A stretch of DNA of 64,000 bases from Diplonema japonicum (taxonomy: Eukaryota; Euglenozoa; Diplonemea; Diplonemida; Diplonemidae): NCBI GenBank assembly GCA_964019335.1, contig OZ025681.1:372001-436000 (forward strand), in the 5' to 3' direction. The translations under genes were made by a program, and so were the position numbers. Below, one piece after another: positions 57,639 through 64,000 of the stretch; the first letter of the stretch is position 1; every line of letters starts with the position of its first letter. The notes beneath the pieces were generated by a model. It was not told where the DNA came from. It worked only from the letters and a program-made list of their open reading frames with translations, and made no database searches.

Positions 57639-58493
57639 TCACACGGAAAACGCCTCCCGCTGACCTTCACGCATCCAATTATCCCCGGTGGGAAGGGAAG
57701 GCTTGAGAGGAAGGAACCAAAACAAGGGCCCGTCCTTGCCAAGGGAGGCTTGTATGTTTGCGGTTAGGGTCCCCCTACGGTACGTCACAGGAGTGCGGAA
57801 TGATAAGTCGATGGTGGTCTGGTTGGACACCACAAGGTAGAGATGGAAGGCGAGGAAAAAGAATAATACTATCGCAAAGACAGTGCCTATGACAGAGGAG
57901 AGGAGCAGCAGGGCATGGCACAGTACGTTACGGAAAGTAGACTTCGCAGCGATATATCTGGTAGAAAGAGTAGCTCCGAGCCAGGCCCCATCAAGGACTA
58001 TGTAGAATAGGAACAGAATGAAGTACTTGTGATTTCGATGGCCAATGCAATTATTGACGAAAACACAATGGTGGTCCATCTTTAGTATGCATCGGCCACA
58101 GGCCGAACAGTGGTGTGTCCTGTCTGGCTTAAATACCTCACAGGTTTTGCAGTACCTAGGGTCTCCGTTCTCTTTCAGCTCGTGGCAGGCGATTCTTTTG
58201 TCGGAAAAGGCGAAGTTAATGTCGCCTTGCTCTGCATGTCCAGCGTGCTTCCATTCGTCCCCTACCCCACCCGGGTCCGTCCATACACATCGGCTGTAGG
58301 AAACAAGCAGCAAAAGAACTAGTTGGATCGTAACCCCTGTTTGTACCATCCCCATGTAACCCGTGCACAATAAAGCAGGGTAATTGACGCCCAGTATTAA
58401 CAGATAGACACAGAATACTGGGGTATAAGAGCACACCAAAATTGCCCAGGCGCACAAGCTCGACTTTTCCCAGGGGGAGTGTATGTTGTGCAT
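57639..58493 (-). CDS. DHHC-type palmitoyltransferase
   Basis: Predicted 284 residues with four membrane segments (about 13-36, 46-66, 157-177 and 200-225). The cytosolic Cys-rich domain is between helices 2 and 3: CKTCEVFKPDRTHHCSACGR followed by CILKMDHHCVFVNNCIGHRN, with the active-site DHHC at about 140-143. The enzyme transfers palmitate to Cys of target proteins via an acyl-enzyme intermediate. It is complete for a small family member. The stop lies only 95 nt from the start of the GT92-like gene. The start at 58493 follows an A-tract leader; the in-frame extension upstream is low complexity. Substrates unknown, although the Cys3 of the WD40 protein at 21139 is the kind of site such enzymes use. 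Confidence 0.9.
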   Translation of the reverse strand: MHNIHSPWEKSSLCAWAILVCSYTPVFCVYLLILGVNYPALLCTGYMGMVQTGVTIQLVLLLLVSYSRCVWTDPGGVGDEWKHAGHAEQGDINFAFSDKRIACHELKENGDPRYCKTCEVFKPDRTHHCSACGRCILKMDHHCVFVNNCIGHRNHKYFILFLFYIVLDGAWLGATLSTRYIAAKSTFRNVLCHALLLLSSVIGTVFAIVLFFFLAFHLYLVVSNQTTIDLSFRTPVTYRRGTLTANIQASLGKDGPLFWFLPLKPSLPTGDNWMREGQREAFSV

Positions 58494-58750
58494 ATTTTTT
58501 TTTTTTTCCCCTTTCCCCCCCCTTTTGATTTTTTTATTGGAAAAAAAAGGGGGGGGGGGTAAAAACTTCCTTTTTTTTGTGTTTGAGAGAAAAAAGAAGA
58601 AAACACTAATGCAACACTTGTTTTTTTTTTTTTTTTCCTTTTTTTTTCTTCTGTCGGATGAGTGGAGATGTGGAGTGGGGGGAAGCGCCCCCCTCACATT
58701 CTTTTTTTTCTTCTTCTTCATCCCCCCCCCCCCCCCCCCCCCCCCTAGTG

Positions 58751-59505
58751 TTATTCATCTCTATTGGTAAGCGCAACAATTGCCAGCGCACCTAAAAGCC
58801 CGAATTTCAGATACGGATAATCATTCATCAGAATCGTCACCTTTACAAAAAAAAAAAAAAAAGATTACCTCTCCTTTTTTTTTTTTTTTTCTTCCAAAAC
58901 ATACCATTCCCACATAAGGTAAATACCCTTTCGCCCGTCCCAAAATATGCCGTTTTTCAACCCATTCTTGACCGTTTGTATACAGACTTCTGTCATCTAC
59001 AGGGTTGTTGTCTCCTTTCGTGAGAAGTTGGAATCCATCCCCATAATCATCGTCATCCTGTGAGGTGTGAGGTATTTATTGTGTACACCCACACACCTTT
59101 CGATGGCTCCTGATCACTCGATGGACAATAGGTATCTCCCTCCCCTCTATTTTAAACACCACGATGTCACCAGCGCTGTAGGGTTCATTGTCATGAAGCG
59201 TGAGGAACAGAAGGTCCCCTCTGTAGAAACCAGTTTCCATGGAACCACTGAGAACAACAACGATTGGTGACTCGCTGCAAGTCACGACGGTCAGCCCTCG
59301 CCAGATCATTAATGCGCTGAAAACCACCATTCCTAGAGAGATTACTGAGTGGATAAACTGCCTCGTCTGTGATTTTTGTGATTTTTGTGAGGGTTTCTTT
59401 TTTTTTTTTTCTTTCTTTTTTGTATACGTTTTTCATCACTTCCTTCAAGCTGTAGTACCACTCCAAAAAGAAATCCCTCACCGGCTTCATGAAAAAAACT
59501 GACAT
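58751..59505 (-). CDS. SEC11: Signal peptidase complex catalytic subunit SEC11, four exons
   Basis: Exons 59505-59428, 59366-59097, 59057-58905 and 58840-58751 join in phase 0 to 196 residues, the normal SEC11 length. Membrane helix [18 protein letters not shown] is followed by [14 protein letters not shown] with catalytic Ser68, [20 protein letters not shown] with His108, [16 protein letters not shown] with the Asp of the Ser-His-Asp triad (137/138), [11 protein letters not shown], and the terminal [22 protein letters not shown]11 cleaves signal peptides in the ER, serving the many secreted proteins encoded nearby. Introns are 61, 39 and 64 nt. The start may be 59505 (MSVFF) or the in-frame ATG at 59490 (MKPV). 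A single-exon reading gives only an 84-residue fragment. All four exons match the family without gaps, so the model is strong. Confidence 0.9.
58841..58904 (-). other. SEC11 intron 3 (64 nt)
   Basis: Minus strand GTATGTTTTGG, A-tract, T-tract, GTAAAG. It joins PYVGM to VTILM. The T-tract before the 3' site is a conventional pyrimidine tract. Confidence 0.75.
59058..59096 (-). other. SEC11 intron 2 (39 nt)
   Basis: Minus strand GTGTGTGGGTG..CACCTCACAG. It joins RSHRK to DDDDYG. The 5' site is GTGTGT and the 3' end is C-rich, unlike the A-tract introns. Confidence 0.75.
59367..59427 (-). other. SEC11 intron 1 (61 nt)
   Basis: Minus strand GTATACAAAAAAG..AATCACAG. It joins EVMKN to TRQFI. It contains an A-tract and two AAAAATCAC repeats. 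Confidence 0.75.
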
Positions 59506-60856
59506 TTCTATTTTCTTTTTTTTCTTTTCCCCCCTTCCCGCCTTTTTTTTCCCCTCTCTTTTTTTCTGCGGTTGCTGTCTGGTGCCTGCGGTGGCTGTTT
59601 GTCGCGATGAGATGGACGGTATATATAAAAAAAAAAAGTAGTACCAAGGGCGTAAAAACGAAAGGGAAGAGGGGGGGTGAGGGGAAAGCGGTGTTTTTTT
59701 TTTTTTTTTTTTTTTTTTTGGAAAAAAGAAAAGAAAAGAGAAAAAAAGAAGATGTCTTTGAGGGAACCTGCAGTATGTGACAGGATCGCCTAGAAAGAAG
59801 AAAAAAAAAAAAGAAAAGGCCCTCTCTCCTGAGGACCTTTTAATTTTCCTCCTTTTTCCTTTTTTTTTTTTGGGGTGGCTTTTCTTAACTTCCTATTCGC
59901 AAAAAAAAAAATTAAAAAGAGTAAAAAGAGGTCTTTTGCGAGACTTCCCCCGTTCTCACCTGCCATCTGCATCTAAAAGAAATAACACCAATATCTCTAA
60001 AAACCCGACATCAGATCGGGATGGAACGGTGGTTTCCTTCTGCCGTCGGCTCGATATGAGAACAGGGGTGAGCTCACAACAAAGCTAACCAAAAATAAGA
60101 AGAATCACTACGAAGAGTGGGATCAGCGACCCCCCTTTTTTTTCCTTTTCTTTTCTTTACGAATTTTTCTTCTCTTTTCTGTTTCGTTTTCTACTTTTTT
60201 TCTTTTTCTTTGTGAAGAAAAAAAAAAAAAAAAAAAAAAAAAAAACCGTGTCGAAAGGGGACACTCAATAGAAGTAGCGAAATGATTTTTATTCGTTTTA
60301 TGGCCGATGGCCGTTTGAGCTCATTCCTTCCGTCCTCAAAAAGTTCTAACCCGGCATGGCTTTTACTATTTTAATTCCCTTGACCCAGTTTTTTTTTTCT
60401 TTTTTTTTTTTCACAATAAAAGATTGTATAATACCCTATGAAAAGCTGTCATATTTCCTACAGGGTGGTTGGGACTCCGTGGAAATTTGTGAGCCCTCAG
60501 CCTCAAAAATCCCCCGAAGCTCCCCTCAGTAATATCCGCTTTTTAATCGAGTATTATACACTACCACTATTTCTTCTTCTTAAAAAAAAAAAAAAAAAAG
60601 AAAGAAAGAAAAAAAAGAAAACGCAAAAACCCTCCTCCGGAAACGGTATTCCAGAAAGAACGAAAAAAAAGGGGGGGGTGAAATGATAATGAGAAAGCCC
60701 TCCTTTTTTATTTTTCTTTATATTTTTTCTTTTTTATTTTTTTAGTGAAACATCATTTCCCTTCAACAAAAACAAATTTTGAGCAAAAAAAAAAAAAAAA
60801 GAAAAAAAAAAAAAAAAGGAGAGACTTTGCAGACTTTGGTGAGAGTGTGGAAACGA
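59506..60856. other. Repeat-bearing spacer, no gene seen
   Basis: Contains a 58-bp fragment of the H1 long element (59563-59620: TTCTGCGGTTGCTGTCTGGT..GTCGCGATGAGATGGACGG), an H3 module (59749-59793), and a weak R1-like 3' tail (59932-59975: GTCTTTTGCGAGACTTCCCC). A- and T-tracts are frequent (59692-59719, 60219-60245). No coding region supported. Confidence 0.5.
59749..59793 (-). repeat. H3 hairpin module, truncated copy
   Basis: GATGTCTTTGAGGGAA, then CCTG..CAGG arms, then ATCGCCTAG. A-rich on both sides. Confidence 0.55.
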
Positions 60857-63649
60857 TTATTTAGGAGGGTTGAGCTCGGCTTGCGGCATACTCTTCGGGG
60901 AGGGCGCCTGTTCCTGAGGAACCTCAATGTCGCTCTTGTTGTCCTCCAGGTTCTTATCCGGACCATTGACATCGGTGTCCTTGCCCATGGAAAATGCTCC
61001 TACCTTGATGCCACCATTGGAAACGCAACAGTAACAGATGACGCAAACAGCCACAGCTACAGGGATCAGTACGGCAAGGACAATGGCTGCGATCACACCG
61101 TTAGAGAGACCGCTTCCACTGCCTCCTTCGCAGGTGTTCTTTATGAAGACGTTCCTGTCATATACACCAAGCTGCCTCTCGAAGTTGCAGGTGCCATCGC
61201 AGGCAGCAGGGCATACGTCCTTCCCAATGGAGTGCACGTTTGCTCCGGTGTACTTCCTCCAGCATTGCACATCGGTGTCGGGGTTCACACGCGTCCACGT
61301 GCACTTCTTGTGTGCAATGGTGCAGTGCCCGTCAGAGAACCTACGCCAGAAAGCCTCGCAGTTCGGGTCCGCGTCGCACTCTGCCTTGCACTGGTTTAAG
61401 GAGTACGGTTTTTTCTTAGTGTCGGCGACCCTTCCTGAGACGCATGATTTTCCTTCGACAGACTTGCAGTACCCATCCCCTACCTTGTTGTACCCAGGGA
61501 GGACCTCGGTTTCTATTGTGAGCGTCGCGGGGCCTGACACCCCAGCCTCTGCAGCATTCTCCACAGCGCACTTCACAACGTAGGTCATCCCGTAGCCCAC
61601 CTGTTCCTCCCTCATCGTTGAATTGAACGTTAGGCTTGCAATACCCGATTTAACCTCAGCCGTTTTGTGGGGTTTTTCTTTCATGAGCTCTGCAGTATCG
61701 GGGATGTCCGTCTTGGAACCCCTGTGGAGGACACACCATACAGTCATCCCTTCCATGTGACCGTTGGTCTGCACGATGATAGGAACCCCGGCGTCCCCAC
61801 CACTAAGGGGCCACCTGTCCAAGACATGCATGCGAGGCTTCTCACGTTCATAGGACGCTGCCCCGTAGGTATCGAAGCACGACTCGTAGGCACAGCCTTC
61901 CACACGGTTGATCTTCTTTGTGGTCAGTGGTGAAGCGTACAATGTGCATGTTTTTTCTGTGTGGGAGAACGTGAAGCCGCTGCATTTCGTCTCTTCCTCG
62001 CACTGCTTGGCACAGCAGTCGTGGTCCTGTACTACTTCTGCTGCCTTCAGAGTTGCCCCTTCGATGCGCGTCCAGCCGAAAGGGTTGGCCAAGAGCTTGT
62101 ACCCGTTGATGAGGGGTGCCATCCCTTCACGAGAGCACATCCACATGTCGTAGGCCCCGTGCCACTTCCGCACCCCGTTGTCCACATGGATCATCATGCA
62201 TTTGTGGAACCAGGCATCTGAAGGGTCGCGCTTCATGAAGACGAACCCGATGCACAAGACATCCATGTCGCACAGGGCCTGGCATTCTTCTGCGTTGTCG
62301 AAGGGACCAAGTGGCACATCAGGGAGGTGAGGCTCCTGCACAACCAGTGCGCCTTTGTCTTTCCAAGCGTTGCGGGAGGCCTTCGAATCCCCATCGAAAG
62401 GAGCTGTGCGCTGGTACCGAACCCAACGATTGCACCTCGGTCGCTCCTTCCCAGTTGGCTTCTCTCCGTCTTTCGTCGGACACACAGCAGGGCCAACCAC
62501 TCGCACCCCGTAGTGCGTCTTCTGCATCACCTGTGCTTCGATCCAGCAGGTCTCCGCATTCTGACCCCCTGTGGGGTACCCCCATGTCCAATAGCGGCAG
62601 GGATTCGACCCTGTGTAGTTTCGGCACAGTTCCGCGCACATCTTTGCAGTCGGTACTTGATTCCGCTTCCCCAGAATGATGTCATCGGGACCGGGAATGT
62701 CGTGCCCCATGGTGATCCCCCCTTCCGCGCACGGCAGGTCGAACTCATCTTCGTAGTCGGAGATCGGGTGCCTTGCCCCCACCTGCTGCTCGTTCGTCGA
62801 CATCACCGGGTACTCCCCATTTGCATTCACTGACACCACAATGAGGTAGTGCGGGTTGCACTGGTCGGTAGCAGATGTCGTCCGTTGCTTCCTATCCCAC
62901 GAGATTGGGCACCGCTCAGGGGGCTTCGTCCCCATCGGGATCGTGAAGCGGATGTCACACCCTGTTTTCGGGATCTCTTTGAGAAGTCGTGTCTCGTCTT
63001 TGAACTTCGTCGTCTCCCACGACACAGGGTTCTTCAGCCCGCAAGAAGGAACCTTGCGCACTATCTTGGCGAACCCCCAGTAGACACGGTAGTGTGTGAT
63101 ATCGCGTTCATCCGGGGCACGAAGGATCGTGATCTCACCGCCGAATGAGAACCTCCCCGGGTCAGTGTCGACGAAGACAAGGCCTGCAGCGTTCTTCTTT
63201 GGCAAAGCCTTGTCTGATTTGCAGCACATTTCAGTGTTGCAACCGAAGTAGCATGAGACTTGCGATGCATCAGACTTGAGCTTCCACCCAGTCGGGCATG
63301 TGTAGGTGTCGCACTTCGCCTCCACACAACATGTGGCGTCCGTGCACTTGCCTGCGTAATCGTCCCCAAGAACGTAGTTCGCGCACACGATACCATCGGC
63401 GTCATGTCGCAGCACACCTTTCTTGCACGTGTAAGGCGGGATGTCTGCAGGAGGCATCTTGTCTATCAAGTACTGGTACCGTGTGTTCCCGTCTCCCGGC
63501 CTCCTGTTGCAGTACGGCCACTTCGGGTAGTCCTTCTTGTTCTGCGGCGGACCCCAGTCGCGGCAGTCTCTGTTGTCGTAGATATTCCCTTGCACGGCCC
63601 CTGCCAGCAGCATCGTGCAGAACACGACATTGTTCACGCTGTTGTGCAT
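60857..63649 (-). CDS. Cys-rich type I membrane glycoprotein with PAN/apple-like modules
   Basis: Predicted 930 residues. Signal peptide MHNSVNNVVFCTMLLAGAVQ. The ectodomain is Cys-rich (about 25-145: CTDATCCVEAKCDTYTCPTG). A fibronectin-like stretch (EITILRAPDERDITHYRVYW) follows, then at least four PAN/apple-like modules (KMCAELCRNYTGSNPCRYWT; AEECQALCDMDVLCIGFVFM; DCCAKQCEEETKCSGFTFSH; LNQCKAECDADPNCEAFWRR). One Ig/FN-like domain lies between modules three and four. A membrane helix lies near 855-880 (GVIAAIVLAVLIPVAVAVCV), with a cytosolic acidic, proline-containing tail. PAN modules bind proteins or glycans, so an adhesion or receptor role is inferred. Single exon. Confidence 0.75.
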   Translation of the reverse strand: MHNSVNNVVFCTMLLAGAVQGNIYDNRDCRDWGPPQNKKDYPKWPYCNRRPGDGNTRYQYLIDKMPPADIPPYTCKKGVLRHDADGIVCANYVLGDDYAGKCTDATCCVEAKCDTYTCPTGWKLKSDASQVSCYFGCNTEMCCKSDKALPKKNAAGLVFVDTDPGRFSFGGEITILRAPDERDITHYRVYWGFAKIVRKVPSCGLKNPVSWETTKFKDETRLLKEIPKTGCDIRFTIPMGTKPPERCPISWDRKQRTTSATDQCNPHYLIVVSVNANGEYPVMSTNEQQVGARHPISDYEDEFDLPCAEGGITMGHDIPGPDDIILGKRNQVPTAKMCAELCRNYTGSNPCRYWTWGYPTGGQNAETCWIEAQVMQKTHYGVRVVGPAVCPTKDGEKPTGKERPRCNRWVRYQRTAPFDGDSKASRNAWKDKGALVVQEPHLPDVPLGPFDNAEECQALCDMDVLCIGFVFMKRDPSDAWFHKCMMIHVDNGVRKWHGAYDMWMCSREGMAPLINGYKLLANPFGWTRIEGATLKAAEVVQDHDCCAKQCEEETKCSGFTFSHTEKTCTLYASPLTTKKINRVEGCAYESCFDTYGAASYEREKPRMHVLDRWPLSGGDAGVPIIVQTNGHMEGMTVWCVLHRGSKTDIPDTAELMKEKPHKTAEVKSGIASLTFNSTMREEQVGYGMTYVVKCAVENAAEAGVSGPATLTIETEVLPGYNKVGDGYCKSVEGKSCVSGRVADTKKKPYSLNQCKAECDADPNCEAFWRRFSDGHCTIAHKKCTWTRVNPDTDVQCWRKYTGANVHSIGKDVCPAACDGTCNFERQLGVYDRNVFIKNTCEGGSGSGLSNGVIAAIVLAVLIPVAVAVCVICYCCVSNGGIKVGAFSMGKDTDVNGPDKNLEDNKSDIEVPQEQAPSPKSMPQAELNPPK

Positions 63650-63737
63650 CCTACCTTTGTTGTGTGAGCATGAGTTTGCAAAAAGAAAAATGGGTTTTTA
63701 AAAAGAAAAAAAAAAAGAAGAAAAATATATTCGAGCT

Positions 63738-64000
63738 TTATTGTTTTCCGTTTTCCGCGCCATGAACCCTTTCCTTCACGCGGTCGTGGAGCCGCCTTCG
63801 TTCTTCTGCAAAGTCGGCCTTGCCGTGTACATCTTCGTACGCAGTGCGGGCAAGCGCCTCGTCGTGGAGTGCGGTGGTGAGAACCCCACTTTCGTTGATC
63901 ACATTTTTCATATCAGACATATAATCGTAGCTAGGGTTTCTTTCGTCTGCCTGGTTCCGGACTGACTGCTCTAAGAGGGTTGTGTTGATCTCAGAGGAGC
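63738..64000 (-). CDS. 3' end of an unidentified gene (partial)
   Basis: An open frame enters from the right edge of the window and ends at 63738. The visible 87 residues include SSEINTTLLEQSVRNQADER, NPSYDYMSDMKNVINESGVL and ERRRLHDRVKERVHGAENGK. The sequence is hydrophilic and helical, with no signal or membrane segment. The internal Met codons are not needed as starts, because the frame is open to the edge. Not recognised. Confidence 0.55.
   Translation of the reverse strand, partial: SSEINTTLLEQSVRNQADERNPSYDYMSDMKNVINESGVLTTALHDEALARTAYEDVHGKADFAEERRRLHDRVKERVHGAENGKQ

Noticed and set aside
59191-59505. 104-residue protein or a frameshifted SEC11
   Set aside because: The apparent frameshift coincides with a GTATAC..CACAG intron. 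Splicing gives a perfect SEC11 N-terminus, so neither a separate protein nor a sequencing error is needed.
1-64000. tRNA, rRNA and CRISPR arrays
   Set aside because: I scanned for T-loop/acceptor patterns, rRNA-like conserved blocks and evenly spaced direct repeats and found none. The tandem repeats present are coding VNTRs, microsatellites or fold-backs.
2982-64000. Kinetoplastid origin, suggested by one-strand genes and receptor cyclase-like proteins
   Set aside because: Three introns in SEC11 and two in a small coiled-coil gene are not expected in kinetoplastids, where cis-introns are very rare. Lineage left open.

Overview
The window is nuclear DNA of a single-celled eukaryote. The evidence is a SEC11 signal peptidase in four exons, spliceosomal introns of 34-64 nt, an SLC44 choline transporter-like protein, a ubiquitin-specific protease, a DHHC palmitoyltransferase, a protein kinase and large secreted or surface glycoproteins. 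Coding DNA is GC-rich and complex, while spacers are full of A, T, G and C homopolymers. All 17 credible host genes, plus a partial one at the right edge, lie on the minus strand. One-strand gene runs recall the directional clusters of Euglenozoa or dinoflagellate relatives, but introns in SEC11 argue against a kinetoplastid. I leave the lineage open.

Layout, left to right. 0-3 kb: repeats and retroelement debris. 3-19 kb: three paralogous receptor-like proteins with a degenerate class III cyclase-like C-terminus, separated by retroelement 3' ends, a triplicated module and inverted-repeat elements. 21-24 kb: a predicted myristoylated WD40/EF-hand-like protein, a retroelement fragment and a three-exon coiled-coil gene. 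25-29 kb: two secreted glycosidases (GH123-like and GH29). 30-34.5 kb: SLC44 transporter and USP. 34.7-35.9 kb: a probable piggyBac-like remnant on the plus strand. 37-43 kb: a 1,962-residue membrane-anchored Pro/Thr-rich protein with a 34-nt intron before its last exon. 44-55 kb: three parallel beta-helix paralogues with an almost identical core, interrupted by a kinase gene and by two large fold-back elements. 56-59.5 kb: a GT92-like glycosyltransferase with a PAN-like tail, the DHHC enzyme and SEC11, closely spaced. 61-64 kb: a PAN/apple-type membrane glycoprotein and the 3' end of one more gene.

The encoded proteins are biased to the secretory route and cell surface: glycan editing (GH29, GH123, GT92), adhesion-like surface proteins (mucin-like, PAN, beta-helix, receptors), signal-peptide removal (SEC11) and acylation. 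The most unusual signal lies between genes. Several families of short repeats, each with a small hairpin, occur as 5'-truncated copies in one orientation, and most sit between A-tracts. This fits retroposition primed by genomic oligo(dA) on RNAs with U-rich 3' ends.
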